Both the position numbers and the translations under genes were made by a program. 40,051 nt of DNA from Alphaproteobacteria bacterium (GTDB lineage Bacteria; Pseudomonadota; Alphaproteobacteria; Caulobacterales; Caulobacteraceae), in NCBI GenBank assembly GCA_018820275.1, contig JAHJOO010000021.1, forward strand, positions 1-40,051, written 5' to 3'. Positions 34,032-40,051 of this stretch are shown piece by piece (the stretch's first letter is position 1; each line of letters opens with the position of its first letter). The notes under the pieces are model-generated. The model did no database searches and was not told the DNA's origin. It saw nothing but the letters and a program-made list of their open reading frames with translations.

Positions 34032-35078
34032 TCAGACCGTGATCGAGCGGTAGCCGCTCCGCGGCGTGATGACGCCCTGCTCGTCCAGCAGTTGGGCGAT
34101 CTGCACGGCATTCAGCGCCGCGCCCTTGCGCAGATTGTCCGACACCACCCACATCTGAAGACCGTTCTCGACGGAGTGGTCCTTGCGGATGCGGCTGACG
34201 TAGACGGCGAACTCGCCGGCCGCGTCGACCGGGGTGACGAAGCCGTCGGTCTCCTGCTTGTCGACGACCAGCACGCCCGGCGCGTCGCGCAGGATGGCGC
34301 GGGCCTCGTCCGGCGCGATCGGGCGTTCGAACTCCAGCGTCACGGCCTCGGAATGGCCGACGAAGACGGGCACCCGCACGCAGGTGACGGTCAGCCGGAT
34401 CGACGGGTCCATGATCTTGTGGACCTCGGTCCACATCTTGGCCTCCTCGTCGGTGTAGCCGTCGTCGCGGAACGACCCGATGAAGGGGATGACGTTGAAG
34501 GCGATCTGGCGCGGGAAGACCTTCGGCGTGGCGTCGCCGAGGCCGTAGATGGCCTTGGTCTGGGTCCACAGCTCGTCCATGCCCTCCTTTCCGGCGCCGG
34601 ACACCGACTGATAGGTCGAGACCACCGCCCGGGTGATCTTCGCCGCGTCGTGCAGGGGCTTCAGGGCCACCACCAGCTGGGCGGTCGAGCAGTTGGGATT
34701 GGCGACGATGTTCTTGGTCTTCGCCAGTTTCGCCGCGTCCGGATTCACCTCGGGCACGATCAGGGGCACGTCCGGGTCGGCGCGGAAGGCCGAGGAGTTG
34801 TCGATGACGATCGGGCCCAGCTTGCCGATCTTTTCCGACCAGGCGCGCGACACGTCCCCGCCGGCGCTCATGAGCACCAGGTCGACCTTCGAGAAGTCGA
34901 ACTGCTCGATGTCCTCGCACTTCACCGTGCGGTCGCCGAACGCCACCTCCATGCCCTTGGACTTGCGCGAAGCCACAGCGTGCATCTCGGACACCGGGAA
35001 GTTCAGCTCTTCCAGGATGGTCAGCATCTCGCGGCCCACAGCCCCGGTGGCGCCCACGACGGCGACGGAATAGCCCAT
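34032..35078 (-). CDS. asd: Aspartate-semialdehyde dehydrogenase
   Basis: A 348-residue NADPH-dependent enzyme that reduces aspartyl phosphate to aspartate semialdehyde, the branch point to lysine, diaminopimelate, threonine and methionine. The Rossmann motif VVGATGAVGREML opens the protein. The catalytic Cys130 is in NPNCSTAQ; further blocks are SAGGDVSRAW, STYQSVSGAGKEG, NVIPFIG and VRVPVFVGHSEAV. The ribosome site AAGGA lies eleven bases before the ATG. The stop is followed one base later by the RarD-like gene start. It is divergent from zapE over 150 bases. Confidence 0.96.
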   Translation of the reverse strand: MGYSVAVVGATGAVGREMLTILEELNFPVSEMHAVASRKSKGMEVAFGDRTVKCEDIEQFDFSKVDLVLMSAGGDVSRAWSEKIGKLGPIVIDNSSAFRADPDVPLIVPEVNPDAAKLAKTKNIVANPNCSTAQLVVALKPLHDAAKITRAVVSTYQSVSGAGKEGMDELWTQTKAIYGLGDATPKVFPRQIAFNVIPFIGSFRDDGYTDEEAKMWTEVHKIMDPSIRLTVTCVRVPVFVGHSEAVTLEFERPIAPDEARAILRDAPGVLVVDKQETDGFVTPVDAAGEFAVYVSRIRKDHSVENGLQMWVVSDNLRKGAALNAVQIAQLLDEQGVITPRSGYRSITV

Positions 35079-35228
35079 CTTTGTTTGTGTCCTTCGGACG
35101 CCCTGCCGCTCGCGCCGCGGGCGCTCGCTGCTTCAGGGCGGAATTGTCTGGGAGATCGCGAGATAGTCCTTCGCGCGCGGGAAGCAATCGCTTTTCCACG
35201 CACGCGACGCCCGTTAAGCCCCGGGATC

Positions 35229-36356
35229 ATGGGGTCACGCATTCGCGCCGCTTATGAGAAACGCCTGCGGGAGGGCCGGCTGACGCCCGATCCGGGCCAG
35301 GCCGCCGCGATCGACGCCCTGTCGCGACTTGAGAAGGATCTGAGACGGCGCGGCCTGTTCGGCGGGCGACCCGACGTGCGCGGCGTCTATCTGAACGGCC
35401 CGCCGGGGCGCGGAAAGTCCATGCTGATGGACATGTTCCACGCCTGCGCGCCCGAGCCGAAGCTGAGGCGGCATTTCCACGTCTTCATGGCCGAGGTGCA
35501 CGGCCTGATCCGCGAATGGCGCGAGGGCGACCGCAAGGCGCGCAAGGCGCGCTTCGGCCAGTGGAAGGGCGACGACCCCCTGGTCCCCATCGCGGCCCTG
35601 ATCTCGGAGCGCGCCCGCCTGCTGTGCTTCGACGAGCTGGAAGTGTCCGACATCGCCGACGCCCTGATCCTCGGCCGCCTGTTCGAGGCCCTTTTCGACC
35701 GGGGCACGGTTCTGGCCGTGACCTCGAACCGGGCGCCGGACCGCCTGTACCCGAACGGCATCAATCGCGAGCTGTTCCTGCCGTTCGTCGACCTGATCCG
35801 GGACCGCTGCCAGACCGTGGTGGTCGCCGGCGCCCGCGACTGGCGCGTCGACCGGCTGGCGCGCGCGCGGACCTGGTTCCCGCCCGACCGGAGGGCCGAC
35901 TTCGAAGCGCTGTGGGCGGAGCTAAAGGGGGAGGCCGACGAGGCGCCGACCTGTCTGACGGTGCTGGGTCGCGAGATCCGGATCGACCGCACCGTCGGCG
36001 GGGTGGCGCGGGCCACCTTCGCCGAGCTGTGCGGCCGGGCGCTGGGCCCGCAGGACTGGCTGGCCGTGGCGGGGCGCTTCCACACCGTGTTTCTCGACGA
36101 CGTCCCCGTGCTGACGGAGGCCCGGCATATGGAGGCGCGCCGGCTGGTGACCCTGATCGACGCGCTCTACGAGGCCGGGGCCCGGCTGGTGGTGCTGGCC
36201 GAGGCGACGCCGGAGGCGCTTTACGTCGGGGGCACGGGTGCCTTCGAGTTCGAGCGCACCGTCTCGCGCCTGAACGAGATGACCGCCCCCGCCTGGCTTT
36301 CCAGAACGGCGGCGGACCGGCAGGATGGCGATCCCCCTCCCGGAGCTCCCGCATGA
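35229..36356 (+). CDS. zapE: ZapE/AFG1-family AAA-type ATPase
   Basis: A 375-residue P-loop ATPase of the AFG1 family; in gammaproteobacteria ZapE acts at the Z-ring during division, and the mitochondrial homologue has protein quality-control roles. The Walker A motif is NGPPGRGKSMLMDMF (Gly57-Ser64), the Walker B is LCFDELEVSDIADA, and sensor elements lie in VTSNRAPDRLYPNG. The C-terminal block FDDVPVL-like FLDDVPVLTEARHMEARRLVTLIDALYE is typical. Only a few bases separate a GTTAAG -10-like element from the ATG, so the leader may be very short. The stop overlaps the ybjN-like start (ATGA). Confidence 0.92.
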   Translation: MGSRIRAAYEKRLREGRLTPDPGQAAAIDALSRLEKDLRRRGLFGGRPDVRGVYLNGPPGRGKSMLMDMFHACAPEPKLRRHFHVFMAEVHGLIREWREGDRKARKARFGQWKGDDPLVPIAALISERARLLCFDELEVSDIADALILGRLFEALFDRGTVLAVTSNRAPDRLYPNGINRELFLPFVDLIRDRCQTVVVAGARDWRVDRLARARTWFPPDRRADFEALWAELKGEADEAPTCLTVLGREIRIDRTVGGVARATFAELCGRALGPQDWLAVAGRFHTVFLDDVPVLTEARHMEARRLVTLIDALYEAGARLVVLAEATPEALYVGGTGAFEFERTVSRLNEMTAPAWLSRTAADRQDGDPPPGAPA

Positions 36357-36865
36357 TCCGTCCGCTTCTGCTCGCCGCCTCGGCCGCCCTTGCCCTGTCG
36401 CTGGCCGCGCCGGGCGACGCCCGCGCCCAGCAGGCGGCCGCCAGCGCCCCGGCTTTCGTCGGCCTGACCCCGGAATCGGTGCGCGACTGGCTGGTCGCGG
36501 CGGGCGCCGAGGCGGGCGAAGTGATGCGGGAGGACGGCGACGTCTTCTTCCGCGTCGACGACGCCGGCGTGGTCTGGTTCGTCTTCTTCTACGGCTGCGA
36601 GGCCGACGGCCGCTGCGGCGACCTGCAGTTCAACACCGTCTTCGACGGCACGGGGGTGTCCGCCGCCACCGTGGCGGCCTGGAACCGCGACCAGAGGTGG
36701 CTGAAGGCCTTCTCCACCGACGCGGACGGGCAGCCGGTCGTGTTCGTGCAGTTCGACGTCCTGTTCGTCAGCGGCCAGGGCGTGGGGCAGCTGGCCGACG
36801 CCACGGTCCTGTGGCTGGAAGGGGTCGACCGGTTCGCCGCCCATCTCAGGGCCGCGGCGGGCTGA
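36353..36865 (+). CDS. Exported YbjN-domain protein
   Basis: A 170-residue protein with a cleavable signal (MIRPLLLAASAALALSLAAPGDARAQ) and a YbjN domain: LTPESVRDWLVAAGAEAGEV, a beta hairpin with DVFFRVDDAGVVWFVFFYGCE, LQFNTVFDG, and the helical WNRDQRWLKAFSTDADGQPVVFVQFDV. YbjN-like domains resemble type III secretion chaperones in fold and occur in stress-related proteins, but no specific role is known. It is translationally coupled to zapE by a four-base overlap, an arrangement whose meaning is unknown. Two cysteines in GCEADGRCGD could form a disulfide. Confidence 0.8.
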   Translation: MIRPLLLAASAALALSLAAPGDARAQQAAASAPAFVGLTPESVRDWLVAAGAEAGEVMREDGDVFFRVDDAGVVWFVFFYGCEADGRCGDLQFNTVFDGTGVSAATVAAWNRDQRWLKAFSTDADGQPVVFVQFDVLFVSGQGVGQLADATVLWLEGVDRFAAHLRAAAG

Positions 36866-36881
36866 ACCGGACTCCTCTTGC

Positions 36882-36896
36882 GTTCCCGCTTTGTTC
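36882..36896 (+). promoter_or_regulatory. LexA (SOS) box candidate upstream of VOC-HIT genes
   Basis: GTTC (36882-36885), seven bases CCGCTTT, then GTTC (36893-36896): exactly the GTTC-N7-GTTC direct repeat bound by alphaproteobacterial LexA. TTGCGT at 36878-36883 may be the -35, so the box would cover the promoter. It ends 33 bases before the VOC start. About one such match or less is expected by chance in this much sequence. Confidence 0.5.
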
Positions 36897-36929
36897 GTGG
36901 CTTCGTAGGGACACCGGAGGGACGCGACC

Positions 36930-37313
36930 ATGATCGGCTATGTGACGCTCGGCACCAACGACCTTGAACGGGGGGCGCGCTTCTACGACGCCTTGGCGGA
37001 TGAGCTTGGATCGGGGCGGATGATGGAATGGCCCGGGGCGATCGCCTGGGGCAAGCCGGGCGGGTCGGCGGGAATCGGCCTGACGAAACCCTTCGACGGC
37101 GACGCCGCCAGCGTCGGCAACGGCGTCATGGTGGCGCTGGAGGCGAAGGACCGCGACCAGGTGGACCGGCTGCACGCGGTCGCGCTGGCGAACGGCGGCA
37201 CCTGCGAGGGCCCTCCGGGTCCGCGCGGGGAAGGCTTCTATGCCGCCTATTTCCGCGATCCCGACGGCAACAAGCTCAATGCTTTCCTGATGGAGGGCGG
37301 GGCGGCGGCGTGA
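36930..37313 (+). CDS. VOC-superfamily (glyoxalase/bleomycin-resistance-like) protein
   Basis: A 127-residue single-domain protein of the vicinal oxygen chelate superfamily. It begins MIGYVTLGTNDLERGARFYDAL, the usual first beta-alpha unit, and ends YAAYFRDPDGNKLNAFLMEG, with the conserved RDPDGNK block and the metal-ligand glutamate position changed to asparagine-alanine (LNAF). The histidine ligand usual in strand 1 is also absent. It may therefore bind a ligand without classical metal catalysis. It shares a GTGA overlap with the next gene, and the pair sits behind a LexA-like repeat. Confidence 0.85.
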   Translation: MIGYVTLGTNDLERGARFYDALADELGSGRMMEWPGAIAWGKPGGSAGIGLTKPFDGDAASVGNGVMVALEAKDRDQVDRLHAVALANGGTCEGPPGPRGEGFYAAYFRDPDGNKLNAFLMEGGAAA

Positions 37314-37738
37314 CGGATCCGCGTCCCGACTTCATGCCGGATCCCGCCTTCCTCGACGGCTCGACGGCCGCCGCCGACTGGCCCCTGAGCCACGTCCGCC
37401 TGCAGCGGGACGGCAGGTTTCCGTGGCTGATCCTGATCCCGCGACGGGCCGGACTGGTCGAGCTCGAGGACCTGACCGCGGTCGAGCGGACCCTGCTGGC
37501 GGAGGAGACGGTGCGGGCGGGCCGGATCGTGCGCGCGCTGGGAGCCGGGCGGGGGCGGCCGGTGGAAAAGCTGAACGTCGCGGCGCTCGGCAACGTCACG
37601 CGCCAGCTACACCAGCACGTGGTGGGGCGGCGTGCCGACGACGGCCTGTGGCCCGATCCGGTCTGGGGCCGCGGCGCGCCCCATCCCCTCGACGAGGCGG
37701 GCCTGCGACGGGACGTTGAGATCGTGCGGGCCGGCTAG
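37310..37738 (+). CDS. HIT-family nucleotide hydrolase/transferase
   Basis: A 142-residue HIT-domain protein, acting on nucleotide conjugates or dinucleoside polyphosphates. The active-site strand is RQLHQHVVGRRADD, the variant seen in the subgroup with QLHxHV and a following PVWG (here DPVWGRGAPHP). The third histidine of the classic HxHxH triad reads as valine, as is usual in this subgroup. Upstream, KLNVAALGNVTRQLH and RFPWLILIPRRAG match the domain core. The start is GTG 37310, overlapping the VOC stop. Its own stop overlaps the convergent gene by four bases. Confidence 0.85.
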   Translation: MTDPRPDFMPDPAFLDGSTAAADWPLSHVRLQRDGRFPWLILIPRRAGLVELEDLTAVERTLLAEETVRAGRIVRALGAGRGRPVEKLNVAALGNVTRQLHQHVVGRRADDGLWPDPVWGRGAPHPLDEAGLRRDVEIVRAG

Positions 37739-38310
37739 CGCGTCAGACGCACGGGCCGCGCCCGGCCTTCCGGGTCGATCAGCACCCCCTCCCAGCCCGC
37801 GGGCACCGGCGTCAGCCGCAGGACGCCTGCGCCGTGCAGAACCAGGTCGACGTCCCGACGTCCGCCTTCGCCGTCCGAAGCGGCCACGCCGCGGCCCGGG
37901 CCGGATTCGGCGCGCCACGCCCCCTCGACGGCCAGGCCGGGGCCCGGATCGGACAGGACCAGGCGCAGAAGCGGCCGCCCCGACGCGTCGACCACCGACC
38001 AGCGGCCGTCCAGCGGGCCGGCGCGGGCGTCCATGGTCAGTTCGGCCCCGGCGACGCCCTGGGCATAGCCGGCCTCGGCCGCCGTCGGCTCCGCCTCGTA
38101 CTGGCCGGTATAGGCCTCGACCGGGACGGGCGCCGGGATCGGGCCGCGATGCGGCCGCGCCGCCCCGTCACCCTGGGGGATTTCCCGCCCGAAGTCCGAT
38201 GGCGGCTCGAAGGGCCGCACGGGCGGCGGCGCGTCGACGTCCGGCGAGACAGGTGGCGGCGGGGGATCCTGGACGGCGAGGGCCAGCAGGGCGACGAAGG
38301 CGGCGATCAT
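37735..38310 (-). CDS. Exported proline-rich protein, unrecognised
   Basis: A 191-residue protein I do not recognise. A short hydrophobic N-terminus (MIAAFVALLALAV) acts as signal or anchor and is followed by a proline-rich linker of about 40 residues (QDPPPPPVSPDVDAPPPV). The remaining 130 residues appear beta-rich, with alternating hydrophobic strands such as GRWSVVDASGRPLLRLVLSD and GVLRLTPVPAGWEGVLIDPEG, suggesting a periplasmic domain. ATG 38310 was chosen since it places the hydrophobic segment first; longer frames start at 38370 or 38415. It is divergent from the sdh operon and convergent with the HIT gene. Confidence 0.65.
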   Translation of the reverse strand: MIAAFVALLALAVQDPPPPPVSPDVDAPPPVRPFEPPSDFGREIPQGDGAARPHRGPIPAPVPVEAYTGQYEAEPTAAEAGYAQGVAGAELTMDARAGPLDGRWSVVDASGRPLLRLVLSDPGPGLAVEGAWRAESGPGRGVAASDGEGGRRDVDLVLHGAGVLRLTPVPAGWEGVLIDPEGRARPVRLTR

Positions 38311-38395
38311 GCGCCCAACCTGACCCGCAGGGATGGCCGCAGGCAAGTCCCGCCCCCGGGGGGCGCGCATTGTTGACGCAGCGCAGCGCGGTTCG

Positions 38396-38425
38396 TTGAC
38401 GCCCGCCGCGCGCATGACCTAAAGC
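38396..38425 (+). promoter_or_regulatory. sdhCDA promoter candidate
   Basis: TTGACGC (38396-38402) and CCTAAAGC (38418-38425) closely match the Caulobacter housekeeping pattern TTGACGS / GCTANAWC; the hexamers TTGACG and CTAAAG are 17 bases apart. A second TTGACGC stands 23 bases upstream (38373-38379). Transcription would begin near 38431, before a GC-rich hairpin. Confidence 0.6.
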
Positions 38426-38437
38426 CAAGTCCGCCCA

Positions 38438-38458
38438 AGCGCGGGAACCGCCCGCGCT
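38438..38458 (+). other. 5' leader hairpin of the sdh operon
   Basis: AGCGCGGG (38438-38445) and CCCGCGCT (38451-38458) form a perfect 8-bp stem with loop AACCG. It would occupy nearly the whole leader from the predicted start near 38431 and ends two bases before the first of two in-frame ATGs. Confidence 0.5.
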
Positions 38459-38459
38459 G

Positions 38460-38478
38460 CATGAGAATTGTTCGCATG
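38460..38478. promoter_or_regulatory. Fur-box-like inverted repeat over the sdhC start codons
   Basis: CATGAGAAT (38460-38468), a central T, and GTTCGCATG (38470-38478) pair at seven of nine positions. The inner TGAGAAT-T-GTTCGCA has the 7-1-7 layout of Fur-family boxes. Each arm contains one of the two candidate ATG starts (38461, 38476). Binding by a Fur-type regulator is an inference. Confidence 0.35.
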
Positions 38479-38928
38479 TCGAAGCCCCACCCGAGCGGCG
38501 CGGCGGCGGAGGACCAGACGGGTCGCTTCGTCATCCAGCCGAACGGCCGCCCCCGCCCCCTGTCGCCGCATCTGCAGATCTGGCGCTGGCATGTGACCAT
38601 GACGGCTTCGATCTTGTTCCGCGTCACCATCGGCGCGGCCAGCGTCGGTGCCATCCTGATCACGGCTTGGCTGGGCGCGGTCGCCTTCGGCCCCGACGCC
38701 CATGCCGCCGCGACGGAGGTCCTGCGGTCGCCGCCGGGTCTGGTCATCGGGTTCGGCCTCACGGTCGTGCTGTTCTCGTTCTTCCTGAACGGCGCGCGCC
38801 ACACCCTCAACGACACCGGCAATGGCCTGACCCCGAAGACGTCGGACGTCCTGTCGTGGATCGCCGTGATCGGGCCGGTCGTCCTGGCCGCGGCCTTCTG
38901 GGCCCTGCTGATGGGAGTTTCGGCATGA
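38476..38928 (+). CDS. sdhC: Succinate dehydrogenase membrane subunit SdhC, heme ligands altered
   Basis: A 150-residue membrane anchor of complex II with three helices, which with SdhD holds the quinone site. The family entry RPLSPHLQIWRWHVTMTASILFRVT is clear. Quinone-site residues equivalent to E. coli Ser27 and Arg31 are present (Ser45, Arg49), but the position of His30 is Phe48, and that of the heme ligand His84 is Phe102 in SFFLNGARH; the later RH (His109, E. coli His91) is kept. ATG 38476 gives a natural N-terminus, though ATG 38461 is equally open; neither has a ribosome site. The stop overlaps the sdhD start (ATGA). Confidence 0.88.
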   Translation: MSKPHPSGAAAEDQTGRFVIQPNGRPRPLSPHLQIWRWHVTMTASILFRVTIGAASVGAILITAWLGAVAFGPDAHAAATEVLRSPPGLVIGFGLTVVLFSFFLNGARHTLNDTGNGLTPKTSDVLSWIAVIGPVVLAAAFWALLMGVSA

Positions 38929-39329
38929 GCGGGCCGGCGCAATATCGCAACCGCGTCCGCGTGTCCGAGCGTCACGGCGCCGGCGAGTGGACCGTCGAGC
39001 GCCTGTCGCTGGTCGCGCTGCTGCCGCTCGGCCTGTGGGTGGCCGTGAGCGGCTTCACCCTCGCCGGGGCGGATCACGCCGCGGTCATGGACTGGTTCGC
39101 CCGACCGGTGAACGCCGGGCTGGCCGCCGCCACGGCGATGCTGTTCTGCCTCTACGCCAGCCTGGCGTGGAAGGTGATCATCGAGGACTACATCCACCGC
39201 CCGTCCAGCAAGACCTTCCTGACGGCCCTGTCGAACCTGGCCTTTCTGGTCCTGACCGCGACCGCCGTCTTCTTCATCGTGCGCCTGCACGTGGGCTCCG
39301 CCCCGCTGCCGGCCGGTTTCGGGATCTGA
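38925..39329 (+). CDS. sdhD: Succinate dehydrogenase membrane anchor SdhD, heme ligand altered
   Basis: A 134-residue second anchor subunit of complex II with three helices. Landmarks are GAGEWTVERLSLVALLPLGLW, DWFARPVNAGLAA and WKVIIEDYIH. The quinone-site pair equivalent to E. coli Asp82-Tyr83 is present (Asp88, Tyr89). Twelve residues before that tyrosine, where E. coli SdhD has heme ligand His71 (usually YHA in alphaproteobacteria), this protein has Tyr77 in LYAS. Together with the change in SdhC this leaves no obvious axial heme ligands. It overlaps sdhC by four bases and is followed by sdhA six bases downstream. Confidence 0.88.
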   Translation: MSGPAQYRNRVRVSERHGAGEWTVERLSLVALLPLGLWVAVSGFTLAGADHAAVMDWFARPVNAGLAAATAMLFCLYASLAWKVIIEDYIHRPSSKTFLTALSNLAFLVLTATAVFFIVRLHVGSAPLPAGFGI

Positions 39330-39335
39330 CCGCCG

Positions 39336-40051
39336 ATGGCGTCCTATGAGTTCGTCGACCACGCCTATGACGTCGTGGTGGTGGGGGCCGGCGGCTCCGG
39401 CCTGCGCGCCGCCCTCGGCGCCGCCCAGCAGGGACTGAAGGTCGCCTGCGTCACCAAGGTCTTCCCGACCCGCAGCCACACGGTCGCGGCCCAGGGCGGC
39501 ATCTCCGCCTCGCTCGGCAACATGGGCGAGGACAGCTGGCAGTGGCACATGTACGACACCGTCAAGGGGTCGGACTGGCTGGGCGACCAGGACGCGATCG
39601 AATACCTGGTCCGCGAGGCACCCAAGGCGGTCTATGAGCTGGAGCACTGGGGCGTGCCCTTCTCGCGCACCGAGGAAGGCAAGATCTACCAGCGCGCCTT
39701 CGGCGGCATGACCCGCAATTTCGGCGAAGGCCCGGTGCAGCGCACCTGTGCCGCCGCCGACCGCACCGGCCACGCCATGCTGCACACCCTGTACGGCCAG
39801 TCGGTCCGGCGCGAGGTCGAGTTCTTCATCGAGTATTTCGCCCTCGACCTGATCATGCAGGACGGGGCCTGCACCGGCGTGACGGCATGGAAGCTGGACG
39901 ACGGCACGATCCACCGTTTCCGCGCCAAGCTGGTCATCCTCGCGACCGGCGGTTACGGCCGCGCCTATTTCTCGGCCACCAGCGCCCACACCTGCACCGG
40001 CGACGGCAACGCCATGGTGCTGCGCGCCGGCCTGCCGCTGCAGGACATGGA
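39336..40051 (+). CDS. sdhA: Succinate dehydrogenase flavoprotein subunit SdhA, N-terminal part (cut by window end)
   Basis: The first 238 residues of the catalytic flavoprotein of complex II, which oxidises succinate to fumarate in the citric acid cycle. The FAD-binding motif [18 protein letters not shown] comes first. The covalent FAD site is His48 in [18 protein letters not shown], and [46 protein letters not shown] and [25 protein letters not shown] follow in the usual order. All catalytic landmarks seen so far are normal, in contrast to the membrane subunits. The gene continues beyond the window, presumably followed by sdhB. Confidence 0.97.
   Translation, partial: MASYEFVDHAYDVVVVGAGGSGLRAALGAAQQGLKVACVTKVFPTRSHTVAAQGGISASLGNMGEDSWQWHMYDTVKGSDWLGDQDAIEYLVREAPKAVYELEHWGVPFSRTEEGKIYQRAFGGMTRNFGEGPVQRTCAAADRTGHAMLHTLYGQSVRREVEFFIEYFALDLIMQDGACTGVTAWKLDDGTIHRFRAKLVILATGGYGRAYFSATSAHTCTGDGNAMVLRAGLPLQDM

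Overview
The window is a gene-dense, very GC-rich chromosomal segment from an alphaproteobacterium of the Caulobacterales; the protein repertoire and a CC0125/CC1285-type lipoprotein suggest a Brevundimonas or Caulobacter relative. It holds 43 protein genes (the first and last cut by the window ends), one tRNA-Thr and no insertion sequence, prophage, CRISPR array or rRNA. No gene-free stretch exceeds 300 bases. Most genes are housekeeping, so I see no obvious dedicated new 'system'. The interest lies in unusual residues inside core enzymes and in regulatory structures between genes.

Layout. 1-2.6 kb: end of hemD, tRNA-Thr(CGT), the intracellular polyhydroxybutyrate depolymerase phaZ and an overlapping YgjP-type metallopeptidase. 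2.6-5.3 kb, minus strand: a class A penicillin-binding protein and a YaiI-family protein. 5.4-7.5 kb: two small membrane proteins, an RluA-type pseudouridine synthase and a lipoprotein. 7.5-9.3 kb, minus strand: an unrecognised four-helix membrane protein and a DUF2214 protein. 9.4-11.4 kb: a tightly coupled crcB - RluC-type synthase - HAD phosphatase operon. 11.4-15.4 kb: DUF202 protein, ATP12 chaperone, secreted alpha/beta hydrolase, Rieske oxygenase and TetR regulator. 15.6-19.8 kb: a CPA2 antiporter divergent from an M13 peptidase.

20.0-26.1 kb is a six-gene minus-strand run (transaldolase, DUF484, xerC, aspartic protease, DUF418, hisS) ending in a strong terminator that may also close a small RNA. 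26.2-33.1 kb, plus strand: priA, argG, two tandem paralogous secreted proteins, a flavoprotein and a serine hydrolase. 33.1-35.1 kb, minus strand: a RarD-like transporter and asd. 35.2-37.7 kb: zapE-ybjN and a VOC-HIT pair behind a LexA-box-like repeat. 37.7-38.3 kb: an unknown exported protein. 38.4 kb to the end: the sdhCDA operon.

Best leads: (1) SdhC and SdhD both lack the histidines that ligate heme b while keeping the quinone-site residues, suggesting a heme-free complex II; (2) PriA has lost three of four cysteines of one zinc site; (3) a structured putative sRNA lies downstream of hisS; (4) an ungapped tandem duplication of secreted helical proteins; (5) GC-rich stem-loops sit against several start codons, one sequestering a ribosome binding site; (6) LexA-, Fur- and TGTAAAG-type operator candidates.
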